From: Acanthaster planci
Taxonomy: Eukaryota; Echinodermata; Asteroidea; Valvatida; Acanthasteridae
Assembly (NCBI RefSeq): GCF_001949145.1
Contig: NW_019091855.1
Location: 2,195 to 31,533 of the forward strand
Direction of reading: 5' to 3'
Length of the DNA: 29,339 bases
Shown: positions 8,990 through 17,467 of the stretch, piece by piece
Numbering within the stretch: the stretch's first letter is position 1
Layout of the letters: each line of letters opens with the position of its first letter
Made by a program: the position numbers and the translations under genes
The notes under the pieces: generated by a model
Databases searched by the model: none
What the model was told of the DNA's origin: nothing
Seen by the model: only the letters and a program-made list of their open reading frames with translations

Positions 8990-10105
8990 TGGCATAAAAA
9001 TAACCCCTCCTCAAATTTGAAGAGGGGTTTAATTTTTTCAAAATGTTATTAACCTGTGTTTTTTGTATAAAAGTCAAAATCAAATAACCCACCGCTAAAA
9101 ACAAAGCCCAAGCGTGATCGGCGATCCAACCAACCGCTTTACTAGCCATGTTTAAAATCCAACTCAACACGCCACCAATTATACCGGGTAATGATCCTAA
9201 AGCTTTCAAACCGAGTTTTTTAACACATTTGCCAAATTTTCAATTTCCTTTAAACCCAATCAGTTACACCTCCTTTGGATGGAGGCTTTGGTGTAGGCGT
9301 TGGTTCAGGTGTGTGTTCCGGTGTACTACCCGCAGCTCTAGTACCAGCTAAAATACTAGACACCAGAGTACTAATGGCAAAACTAAAAGCCGTTGAATTA
9401 CTGACGATTGTAACACCCTGTTGTCGAAACAACGTTCGAATCTTATCACCTAATGTATCACCCAACTGTAAAGCATAATTAATTAAACTTTAAATTCGAG
9501 ATATTTGACTCTGGAGTTGGGCGTTTAATATGTTCCTTTGAGCTTGGAGTACTTCGAGTTAACCTTGAAATTCACATGAGCGAGCTGAACCTTCAAAGGT
9601 GCCCGGTTCGTTCTCAAGACGATGTTTTTCTTCTTGAATTTCCGTAATTTTAGCTTGATTCAATTGTAATTGTCCTCTCATTGTTTACAATTGTTTGCCT
9701 AAACCTAATAGCTCTCTTTAATTTAAACCCTGTTTGATTCTCTGTAAGCGAGGCTAAAATGTCACTAACTTGATTCGATGTTTGGGGAAGGGCTGACATC
9801 TCGATGTTTTCAGTTTGAATGGCGTTCACGAGTAAATTTTGATCCGCTTTTGTATCTGCCTATTCTAGCATGGTTTGCTATAGTGCCTAGCGACACAAAC
9901 TTTCTTGGATTTCGTACGTCGATAAGTAATCCACTCCTGGTTGTATTTTCATTTTTGTAATACAAGCCCTCGTATTCGTGAAACACGTCTCTTTCGCTTT
10001 TGTGATGTATTCAAAATTTTCATAGGCATGGGTTGGTATATCTGATCTGCCTTTATTTTTGTAAAATGTATAAAAATCGTTTACTTTGAGATTGTCAACA
10101 AACAT
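8952..10105 (-). pseudogene. Long coiled-coil protein with hydrophobic C-terminus (element A copy)
   Basis: Reading from the ATG at 10105, the N-terminal domain (KVNDFYTFYKNKGRSDIPT) matches the element B gene at 28643. A broken middle (9890-9480) keeps a Gln/Leu/Glu-rich coiled coil (MRGQLQLNQAKITEIQEEKH across frames). It is followed by GDKIRTLFRQQGVTIVSN, a hydrophobic helix, a Pro/Thr-rich linker (TPEPTPTPKPPSKGG), and a C-terminal hydrophobic module (LPGIIGGVLSWILN, WIADHAWALFLAVGYLILTF). This order recurs in unnamed proteins of invertebrate Polinton-like elements. The original stop was probably the TAA at 9029-9031; a one-base shift now lets the frame run to 8952. A membrane-active or tail-like virion component is conceivable but unproven. 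Confidence 0.65.
9002..9029. terminator. 28-bp near-perfect palindrome between convergent genes, T-rich on both sides
   Basis: AACCCCTC-C-TCAAA is followed directly by its complement TTTGA-A-GAGGGGTT, with a single C/A mismatch pair. On the plus strand it is followed by TTAATTTTTTC, on the minus strand by a T-rich ATTTTTATG. The plus-strand gene stops at 8989, 13 bp before it, and the minus-strand coiled-coil gene probably ended at a TAA at 9029-9031. Hairpins between convergent genes specify mRNA 3' ends in some giant viruses and virophages, so a bidirectional end signal is plausible. Confidence 0.55.
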
Positions 10106-10135
10106 CGTTCCTCCTCTTTCTTAAGTTTTGCCTGT

Positions 10136-10288
10136 CACTGGGATACCTTCTGTAAACGAAGTTTCTTGTTGAATTTCTTCTTGATCGGAAAACAAGTTAT
10201 TATCGACGAATTCTTGTTCATCTTGATTTGGGTCTTTATTTTGATCCAACAGGGGAATTGCCTCTGGGTCAAATCTACCCTCTGCCAT
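10136..10288 (-). CDS. Conserved ~50-residue acidic protein (element A copy)
   Basis: The minus-strand ATG at 10288 starts a 50-codon frame beginning MAEGRFDPEAIPLLDQ, with EQEFVDNNLFSDQEE in the middle and ending TSFTEG. It is unbroken and clearly homologous to the element B frame at 28432 (MAKGGFDPEEIPLLEDQ, QDFVDNNLSSD). It is strongly acidic, has no predicted membrane segment and is likely disordered. In both elements it lies between the small membrane protein and the long coiled-coil protein. Conservation between diverged copies shows it is a real gene; the function is unknown (scaffold or regulator possible). Confidence 0.7.
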
Positions 10289-10398
10289 TTATAATCAATT
10301 TGAGGCAAAATAAATTGCAGCTTCAAATAATTTATCACCGCGGAACATTGGAGGCTCTTGTCACTAAGTGGNTGCATGCGGGGATAATGAACCTATTT

Positions 10399-10645
10399 TT
10401 AAGCGTTGGGTAAATTTGCGGGTATGATACCTTGCCCCACTAGCCAACCCTCTGTGGCCAATGCGCCGCTGGCAATTGCAGTCAGCTTGGCTACATCTTC
10501 TACCGACAGTCGATCCAAATCAAACGCTTTAATTTTAAATAGATTTTCCGAGCATGGCATATGCCATGGAAATTACTGAAACTACTGCACCGTGATAAAT
10601 GGTATTTGCAATTCCATTTACATCTATCGATTTTGTGCTACTCAT
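10399..10645 (-). pseudogene. Small membrane protein (element A copy), one frameshift
   Basis: The ATG at 10645 opens MSSTKSIDVNGIANTIYHGA, followed by an apolar helix (VVSVISMAYAML). A one-base shift near 10560 interrupts it. The other frame continues with LFKIKAFDLDRLSVEDVAKL and a second apolar helix (TAIASGALA), ending IIPANLPNA and a stop at 10399. The element B homologue is at 28151. About 80 residues with two hydrophobic helices suggest an integral membrane or virion-envelope-like protein. Function is unknown. A single ambiguous base (N) lies just outside at 10372. Confidence 0.65.
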
Positions 10646-10669
10646 TCTTATTATTTAACAATTTTAAAT

Positions 10670-11485
10670 TTATTCCATGCTTAAAACTGCTTGCGCTGGT
10701 TTTGGTATTGTTTGAACTGGTTTTGGTTTCGTTTTAGCAGCGGGCCTTTTCAGAAACAACGCCAGTGCGACTCCCCAATCAATAAACCGCCGGAAATCAA
10801 GTTTCTGTTTTTGGCGATAGATTTATAAATTTTGTTTTTCCCGATTTTGTGCTCGCTTCGCTGGCTTCGCTTATTTTCATTTTAGCAAGTTGCTGTTACA
10901 TCTTTTTGTTATGTTTTGCCAGGTGTTTGCCCTGCTTGACTCGTTTGGGATTTTTAACTTTGGTCACTACCTTCACTGGGCTGTTGGCTGGTGGTGCTAC
11001 TTGTTTCTCGTTTGTTTCCATCTTCTTCTATAATGGACGTATTTATTTTGATGACCAAATGTTTAGTCGTAGTTAAGGTTGCTACCAAGGGTGATAAATA
11101 AACCCCGTACTTGTAACAAAGTTCGCTCAAGAAATGGCCCATCGTTTGTGATATGATTGGATTGTCGTTTAAATCCTGCGTTAGGCTTTCTTCCGATTTT
11201 AAATCGACGTTAAATCCTAAAAATTCTACCGGTGTAGCGATGCCTAAAAGACGTGTGTACAAGTTCAAAATTGAGTTACCCAACGTTTTGACAATTTTTC
11301 CTCCAAATTTTACTTCGTAGAGACTAAACAATTTTGCTTGATCGGTCGGGGTTAAAGATTCGTTGTCCTTTATGGAATATTCTTTGCCTATTTTTTCTTT
11401 CGCCCGAGGCTACTACTGAACAGAGTCTGTCTTTTACGTTAGATTTGTTTTTAGAACCGGCGAGTATACTCTTAAAGTCATCCAT
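10670..11485 (-). pseudogene. Basic two-part protein with KxLAxHNKKM motif (element A copy)
   Basis: The ATG at 11485 starts MDDFKSILAGSKNKSNVKD, homologous to element B's MDDIRTIL at 27333. After a frameshift near 11400 comes a conserved domain (KLFSLYEVKFGGKIVKTLG, LLGIATPVEFLGF, LNDNPIISQTMGHFLSELCY). Another shift leads to a basic repeat region with NPKRVKQGKHLAKHNKKM near 10950-10890. The last frame carries a short apolar helix (WGVALALFL), a Lys/Pro-rich tail and ends in ME-stop at 10670. The gene follows the packaging ATPase. It is a candidate virion core or DNA-binding protein by its basic charge; no family is named. Confidence 0.6.
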
Positions 11486-11604
11486 TTTATTATAGGATTT
11501 TGAAATTTGTTAAACGCTAGTTTGGCACGGAGGTGTTCAAACGTGTAATACATCAAGTTAATTGCAATAACTAACTCGACAACTACTTGAATGGATTGCA
11601 GCAT
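11434..11604 (-). CDS. Small hydrophobic ORF between ATPase and MDDF gene (element A only)
   Basis: The ATG at 11604 opens about 56 codons starting MLQSIQVVVELVIAINLMYY, a probable signal-anchor helix, followed by a basic region. It overlaps the start of the MDDF gene in another frame. Element B has no equivalent here; its HNH gene occupies this position. The frame could be fortuitous, but the helix is uninterrupted in an otherwise decayed region. Confidence 0.35.
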   Translation of the reverse strand: MLQSIQVVVELVIAINLMYYTFEHLRAKLAFNKFQNPIIKWMTLRVYSPVLKTNLT

Positions 11605-11637
11605 TGTTGATATTTAATAATAACAATCTTGTTTAAC

Positions 11638-12290
11638 TTACTTGATATCTATTTGAAAATTTGTTAACCCAACTAATTTATAGCAAACTAGCGGCTCTCT
11701 CAACAACACTAGTTCACTGTACTTTACGTCTAGCAAATGCCGTTTTAACTGATTTCGTTCTTAATCTGGTACAACGTCGTTTTCGTCCAAACACAAATCA
11801 AAGGAATTTCCATCTTTTTTGTTAAACATTACGATCCAGGCGGTGTTTTTGCCAAAATCGTTGAGCACTGAATTATACTTTTGAGTCAACAACCAACAAT
11901 TGTGAGATAGTGTCTCCCACTGAAGGCCATTTCAGTTAATGCGCACGAGATGCTTCCTTTGGATTTTTTTTGCGATACTTGATATATTGATTGGCCGAAC
12001 AATTGTCCATGATAAACAAAGTGTTTACCCATCAACATGTTTTTATACAAGTCGACCGCTTTATTCAATTCGAGTTTTGCTGATCTAAATCCCATAAATG
12101 AATGTTTTCGTCGGTATAAATCCACAGCCGCTCTCAATAAGTTTTATTTTTAAACACCGACGGACAATTATTACAATCGCTCAAAATTGAATTTATAATC
12201 GCGTTCCAAAAGATCCAAGATCCATTTGGTTTTACAAACGCCCGTTTTGCCCACAATTAGGGGGCAGTGAGGTGTCTTATACATGTTCAT
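11638..12290 (-). pseudogene. FtsK/HerA-type packaging ATPase (element A copy)
   Basis: The ATG at 12290 follows the capsid stop by one base. The P-loop reads LIVGKTGVCKTKW, where the family expects GxGKT; the Gly before Lys is Cys here, so nucleotide binding is probably lost. Walker B is visible as TLFIMDNCSA near 12015 in a second frame. Downstream come FSGRHY and LTQKYNSVL (arginine-finger/sensor region), a DGNSFD block and a C-terminal KYSELVLLREPLV. At least two frameshifts and a stop in place of a Glu codon (VVPD-stop) disable it. Polinton ATPases of this type, about 220-250 residues, pump DNA into capsids. Confidence 0.8.
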
Positions 12291-12291
12291 T

Positions 12292-13350
12292 TTAATAAGC
12301 CAAACTTTTAAAATTCCCGTCTTCTACCATCAATTGAGCATCCATTTCCAAAACACACACATTGTCAAAGGCCCCGCAGTTTCTGCTTCACGCTCCATTT
12401 AAATCGAAATGTCACCACCTCCACCAACCGGCCTACCCGACCCATGTGCCGAGTTGCCGTCCAAGCTTCTAACATCGAGTCAAAGGCCGTACTTGTCTTT
12501 CAAGTACCCAGCCATGTCAACGCCAGTTAGATTCAATCTTTTACGACCGCCCGGGCCGATTCTGTATCGGAATCGCCAAAAAACTTGGAAATTTCGGAAA
12601 AGGATTGATATTCGATTAGTCCTTGCGAATACAATTGATTTGGTTTACCTTCTACCGTGGGGATTTTTAAGGGCCGGGTCTTTGAACAAAACTAAAACAC
12701 CTTTCAAACTTTTAATAGTTTGGTCTATGTTAATGTTCAACAACGTGTCTGATTTATTTACCGCTTGCTTTTTCCAAGAATGAACCCGGTCGAATAAATA
12801 ATACACAGAGCTTTTGTGTGTTTGCCTCAGCATTTGGGCTAGATATTTGTTGGTCGCGACTTCGTACTCCAAAGTCAAATCTGAAATTGAATATTCCGCG
12901 GCCGTGTTGTCCGATTTAACTACTTTATCGTGATTGTTAAAAGTGAAAACCCGAGGGATAAAATGACCCGTGATCAACATGGGAACGTCCAACGGAATGG
13001 CGTATCTATTTTAAAAGTGTTGGCGATGGCTTTGTCTTACCGTTGTTGGCACATTCGACTGCATCGGTTGTGCCCAACCGCAATTTGGTGACGTTTTCCC
13101 TTTCCAACCCAGATTACACCATGTTTTTAGTCTGCGTTGTGGGTAGCCACGTCTTTAAAAATTGTCTTTAAACTTGAAAAATACGTCCGCAACGCTATAG
13201 CTGACGTATCTGTTGCCTTGTAAACTGACGTTGTTGTACACAGTTCAATTGTCACCCAATGCTCCTTCGAGGTCCAGCTTGAAAGCCAATTTCACGGTGC
13301 CCGGTACAATAACATCGTCTATACCCAATGCCGGGAATTCGAGTCCCACC
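12292..13350 (-). pseudogene. Probable double-jelly-roll major capsid protein (element A copy)
   Basis: Order on the minus strand: FPALGIDDVIVPGTVKLAFK near 13335-13270, VYNNV and GNRYVSYS near 13230-13190, a central block 12992-12645 (AEYSISDLTLEYEVATNKYL, SVYYLFDRVHSWKKQ, NKSDTLLNINIDQTIKSLKG), then KPNQLYSQGL, FFGDSDTESAR and LNLTGVDMAGYLKDKYG. The C-terminus VEDGNFKSLAY and stop at 12292 match element B. Beta-rich content, length (~400+ residues) and position before the ATPase fit the Polinton major capsid protein, but the assignment is by pattern, not structure. The normal N-terminus is replaced by hairpin sequence near 13357-13410, and several frameshifts and deletions are present. Confidence 0.6.
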
Positions 13351-13356
13351 CGAGTA

Positions 13357-13410
13357 AGCTTGTGAGGTTTTCTCGCAAGCTCTCGGACAAGCACTGAGCA
13401 TACAGTGCTT
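13357..13410. repeat. Two adjacent hairpins upstream of the capsid remnant
   Basis: Hairpin 1 (13357-13381) pairs AGCTTGTGAG with CTCGCAAGCT around a GTTTT loop with one mismatch. Hairpin 2 (13389-13410) pairs AAGCACTG with CAGTGCTT around AGCATA, perfectly. They lie between the capsid gene (minus) and the small membrane gene (plus). Element B has ordinary coding sequence at this place, so they may be an insertion or rearrangement scar, or a regulatory structure. Confidence 0.6.
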
Positions 13411-13439
13411 ATTAATATACGTTGGGTACGGGCAAACCG

Positions 13440-13460
13440 TTATATATAAAGATATATGAA
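13440..13460 (+). promoter_or_regulatory. TATA-like element before the small membrane protein
   Basis: GTTATATATAAAGATATATG lies about 5-25 bp upstream of the ATG at 13466. Similar A/T-rich TATA-type stretches precede other starts in these elements (TTTATATATAGGG before 28151; TATTATAAA before 27333; ATATATGAAAATATAAAA before polB at 17020). Such a short distance to the start codon is usual in viral-type late promoters. Inference from composition only. Confidence 0.4.
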
Positions 13461-13465
13461 ATAAA

Positions 13466-13816
13466 ATGGGCAGTGTACTAATGATGGTTGGGGGAGCTAT
13501 AGTAAATGTATCGGCGTTTACAGGGTCCAGTTTTTTATTTAGCAGTCTGAGTCAAAAACGAATCGACGAAGAACGAAAGCGACACGACCTCGCGTTGGAA
13601 AAACTGGCAAAGCCCAAACAAACCTGGGAAGAAAATTGCGTTCATTTGTTGGACTTTTCAAACAAACGTATGAGGCAAGAGCGCCTGAGTCAGCACGAAT
13701 TTACTGACGTGGACGAGGCGTTTAGAGCTTACTCAGAATTAACGGAAAAAGTATTGCCCTTGCGACCAGAGCCCAAGTTGTCAGATTTTTACGTACCTTC
13801 AGAAGATTTCAGATAA
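13466..13816 (+). CDS. Small membrane-associated protein with charged helix (element A copy)
   Basis: The ATG at 13466 opens 116 codons: an apolar N-terminus (SVLMMVGGAIVNVSAFTGSS), a strongly charged helical middle (KRIDEERKRHDLALEKLAKP), a conserved block (FTDVDEAFRAYSELTEKVLP) and a C-terminal SDFYVPSEDFR before a stop. The element B homologue (24778-25022, minus) shares both ends but lacks the charged middle, and it continues past this point into a C-terminal membrane helix. Here that C-terminus and the start of the integrase have been removed by a deletion. The protein probably spans the membrane twice with a cytosolic coiled domain. Position beside the integrase is the same in both elements. 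Confidence 0.6.
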   Translation: MGSVLMMVGGAIVNVSAFTGSSFLFSSLSQKRIDEERKRHDLALEKLAKPKQTWEENCVHLLDFSNKRMRQERLSQHEFTDVDEAFRAYSELTEKVLPLRPEPKLSDFYVPSEDFR

Positions 13817-14466
13817 TTTGCATCAAAAGAAGTGTGCGGACATGTCGTTATTACGGATTTGGCTAAAAGTTACATACCCAGATACCTAGATTGTAAACGT
13901 AGACCCAGGATCGGGTTTAAAGGTGAGTTTAAAAAGTTTTTTCGTAAACAAAGGCGTTCAGATACAAGTGGGCGAACCCGTAGTTCATTGGTCGTAGGGA
14001 ATCGTTGAATGGTACAACAGGACATTGGCTGAACGGTTGTTTGTATATCAATACGTGCACGAAATGCTAAGCCCTGGCGAACAAAACGTGGAAAGGAGAT
14101 CCCGTTTGCCACCGGTCGTAAAATCGCTAAACGACAAAAATACGTGATCAATTGACGCAAAGCTCGCAGAAGCTATCAAATTAGACCGAGTAAAACAAAC
14201 ACAAGCAGCACCCATAAAAAGCAAAGCGCAAAAACAACTTGCACCAAACTTTTTAGTGTGGTATTTGTATTACCCGGGCGAACAAGAAGGTGGCACCGTC
14301 AAAATGGCAACCGATCCGATATGGAGCGTCAACGTTTATCAAATCGAGAAGGGCACAAGCCAATTCAAACGAGTCAATGGCAAAAAAAGTAAAAACAGGC
14401 CCGACTTTATACTATTAAGTGGTACCTGAGGACACAGAATTACCGCCTTCTTCCGATAGTCGATAA
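13817..14466 (+). pseudogene. Retroviral-type integrase, N-terminally truncated (element A copy)
   Basis: Visible in order: the second catalytic Asp region (NVDPGSGFKGEFKKF near 13893), the catalytic Glu region with a stop just before GIVE-like sequence (GEPVVHWS, then YNRTLAERLFVYQYVHEML), and the C-terminal arm (LAEAIKLDRVKQTQAAPIKS, LVWYLYYPGEQEGGTV, DPIWSVNVYQIEKG). The N-terminal zinc domain and first catalytic Asp are deleted together with the end of the upstream membrane gene. Frameshifts follow; the present frame ends at 14427-14429, while the frame matching element B (PEDTELPP) ends at 14464-14466. The gene converges on polB and overlaps its 3' end. Confidence 0.8.
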
Positions 14467-17020
14467 TGCCCGTAAGCTGAAGTGTCAATTCCATTTGGTA
14501 ATATGTAACGCTTCGTGTCCATGGGTGACAAACACAGCTTGTTTTGCTCGACTGTGTACAACAGATGCTTGTCCGATCTGAACAGTTGCTGTTTTTAAAT
14601 GCTGCAACCGTTCCAATAGGCACCTTTAAAGAGCCTCGTGCGACAGTTGTTTCTCAGTAACTACCGTTGTGACTCCTTTCGCCTTTTTCAGGTTTTGTGT
14701 TTCCGTTAAAATGGAGTACATTTTTGGCCTAATGCAAATAGCTTCGGACATAAGTTTACCACCAAATTTGTCTTTCATCTTACCGAATACTTTTTTGTTT
14801 TTGGTGCTGTAAAGTCGATAGTTGAGTAGATAATTGCTAAAATCAAATAATTTTCGCTGTTTGCGTAAATACTTCGTTAAATCGTCGGTTTGAATCTTTT
14901 CCAATAAGGAATCTGTATCTGTGTACTACAACCTTATTTGGTTGCCAAAACTCGATTTTAACTCGTTGTAGTAAAAACTGTACTTTAACGTTTTAGAGCA
15001 CGCTCACGCTGCAATAAATTGGTTTATTTAACTTTATTTCTGTTCGATACATTTTGACAAACTAGAGATCGCATTCTTAAAACGGTGTAGTCGTTTTATA
15101 TTTTGGTTTAAAAGTTAGTCTATGCGGAATCTTGCGTTACAAATACCTTGCAAATACCGAATTGTTTGTCAATTTGAAAAACTCTTTTTCAAAGTCAGAC
15201 TTTGCTTTTTTGCGTAAGTCTGTATTTTTGTCGATGTAACTTTTCAATCAAGGCGCTTGGTGAAACAACATTACACGATGCACTTCTTTTAATTGAAGGC
15301 CTAGCTCCAGATATGGAACTTTTGTAGCATTCGACAATGAACGACATATTTGTATTTTGTAATCAATGTAGTAACGATCTTTCATACAGAAATAACTTTT
15401 TTCCGCTATAAATCAAATTTTTTTGGCAATCCGAAAGCCATTTGTTTGGTACCAAAATATTCTCAGGCGCCAATGGAAAATCGTTGTGCAAATCTGATCG
15501 TTCTGGATAATCTAAAGTTACTTCTAAAATATACCCCGTGGATGCGTTTGGCAAACGTTTCGCTATATATTCGAGAGTAAATTTACTTGTGTCTTTCTTC
15601 CAATAAAACTCATAGAAAGGTAACGGTTGACTCGTGGCCCAACCGTACAAACTGTTTGCGTCCAGATACATAATGTGCAACGTTGGCTCGTTTGGGTTGT
15701 AATCGGATAAACTCAAATTATTTGCTTTTGCGTTGCACTTTGCACCCACGCTAGAAATACCGCCTCGTTTAGCATGTTCAAAAAAACAGATGTTTGTCAA
15801 TGTCTCTCAATAGCTCGAGTTTAATACCAGAATGTTTTATAGTTGGCGGGGTCCAAGCAATTTGTCGTTGCATTTAGTAACGTCACACATTAACCGAGAA
15901 ATGTTCTTGACCCAGCATTAATGACTCTTTTCGCCTTCAGTAAAATAAAATAAATTAATGGGATCTTCTGAGCGTTTAGTTTATAAGGTATATTAATGCC
16001 TTTTTTCCCAGCATAACTAAATACGTTAATTACCAAGTCATTTTGCGATTTGATTCATGGAATTTGAGAATTTGGTGTTGGAAAGTCTACGTTTGTAAAA
16101 TTTAAACCGTCGTCTGTTGAATATATCAAAATTCTACCATAGTGTGTCTTATAATTTAAATTAGTTTCTAGTTGGTTGTTTACTTTGTCTGAAAGTGGTT
16201 TAAAAGCCGCTCTCAACGACCGGCAAATGCACTCCTGATCGTTGTTTTGAACGTTAATTATTGATTTCTTGTCTGCCACATATTTGGAAGTAGAATATAG
16301 GTCGCTCCAACTGGGTTAAACTTCACCACGTTGATATAAAACGCGACTACTTTATCAAACATCTAACCAGATGCCTTAAGAACTCGAGCTTCAACGTCCC
16401 TTATAAGCTTGGCTTATCTGTTTAATGTATTTTTGACTTGTATTTTAGAAAAAAAAGCTCATTTTCGCCACTAAATGTGAATTTACCAAATTTTGTTTCT
16501 TTGGGCTTTTCCATTTTGAACCAAACCTTTATTACCGTTTGTAACTTGTATGAACCAATTTCTTCAAACTCGGCTAATGCTTTGTCTTGAACATGCTTTT
16601 TGTAAAATTCAAAAAAATTAATTAAATCGTCTTCAAAGACGTTAGGAATCAGTTCCCCATTTCTAAAATTACCTCGAAAGCGTCTAATTCTTCAAATGTC
16701 AACCTCTTCAAGCAATACCGCTTTGATATATGATTTAATCGCAGTAATTAGATCTTTAGGTAATATTCTGCCATTTGCCCCCGTTGGTGTGAATGATAAA
16801 TCGTTGTCTTGAACTATTTTTAACAGTTGGTAATACACTTGACGCGTGAGATTTTTGAATTGCTGCTGGCTCGCTTGAATCGCTTTTACGAGCTCAGACT
16901 TGTTGTGTTGCCTGTGTATGGGCGGTAGTTAGGAATGTTGAAGTCGGCTAGAAAATCTTTTTTCAAATGGATAAAATTTGCCAAGGTAGGCCTGTGTCTT
17001 GGTCTATTTTCTCTGTCCAT
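14415..17020 (-). pseudogene. polB: Protein-primed family B DNA polymerase (element A copy)
   Basis: The ATG at 17020 starts MDRENRPRHRPTLANFIHLK. Conserved pieces follow: GSYKLQTVIKVWFKME near 16550, a NVQNNDQECICRSLRAAF block near 16220, RGGISSVG near 15760, motif A YLDANSLYGWA near 15680, LKSYIDK and [10 protein letters not shown] (motif B, then truncated) near 15200, motif C YTDTDSLL near 14930, ICIRPKMYSIL near 14730 and the end RYILPNGIDT at about 14510. The exonuclease domain is largely missing between about 16030 and 15830, and many stops and frameshifts occur. Polinton polymerases are about 1000-1200 residues; this one is shortened. It starts 75-80 bp inside the right TIR, where protein-primed replication would begin. 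Confidence 0.9.
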
Positions 17021-17100
17021 TTTTATATTTTCATATATAGGTTTTCAAAATTTATATCTCTTTTTTGCGACTAGTTTTGTATATTCAAATCTAGATAAAT

Positions 17101-17467
17101 GAAAAATTCATTTATTTTCCCTCGGGGCGTTTCCAGGGAGCGGCCACGCCACGAAGGCTTGTGGGAGGGCCCGGTTGGTGGTTTAGCAGAACATAGTAGT
17201 TGGCCCAATACACGTTGTTTCATAACTCGGTTGGTGCCAAGCTGGGTTTGGGAGATCAAAGGTCAAATGGCAAGCCCTTGGTTTGGGGGAAGTCCTGTGG
17301 GGGAATTATGGGCCAGTTGGGGGTTAGGGAAGCCCTTGGGGGGGTCAAAGGCCAAATGACCAGCCCTTTTGGGAGTTTGGGTGTAAAAGGTCACTTGAAA
17401 ATAGGGGAATTCCCTCTGGTCAGCGAAAAAGCGGGGCTGGTCGTCAACACACCGTTTCATAACTACT
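17101..17467 (-). repeat. Right terminal inverted repeat of element A
   Basis: This is the inverted copy of 4622-4990: it ends CATAACTACT, the complement of the left terminus, and carries the same C-rich blocks on the minus strand. Differences from the left copy are spread throughout, so the two TIRs have aged independently. PolB starts just inside it at 17020. Confidence 0.9.

Larger units (their letters stand above)
4622..17467. mobile_element. Element A: complete Polinton/Maverick-type element (~12.8 kb)
   Basis: The element is bounded by ~367-bp inverted repeats that begin AGTAGTTATG and end CATAACTACT, flanked by a GATGC duplication. It encodes the Polinton hallmark set: protein-primed DNA polymerase B, retroviral-type integrase, a packaging ATPase and a probable capsid protein, plus about ten accessory genes. 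Genes from 5026 to 8989 run on the plus strand. Those from 8952 to 13350 run on the minus strand. The integrase and its membrane-protein neighbour run on the plus strand, and polB runs on the minus strand towards the right TIR. All large genes are frameshifted or deleted, so the copy is a fossil. Members of this group replicate by protein priming at the TIR ends. Confidence 0.9.

Noticed and set aside
9250-9478. Plus-strand frames rich in Gly/Val/Ser (GVGVGSGVCSGV)
   Set aside because: They are the antisense shadow of the Pro/Thr-rich linker of the minus-strand coiled-coil gene.
10372-10372. Ambiguous base N as a possible assembly gap
   Set aside because: A single N in otherwise continuous sequence between two collinear genes; treated as a base-call ambiguity.
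12409-12783. Plus-strand 124-codon frame over the capsid gene
   Set aside because: Antisense shadow; the minus strand matches element B's capsid blocks over the same bases.
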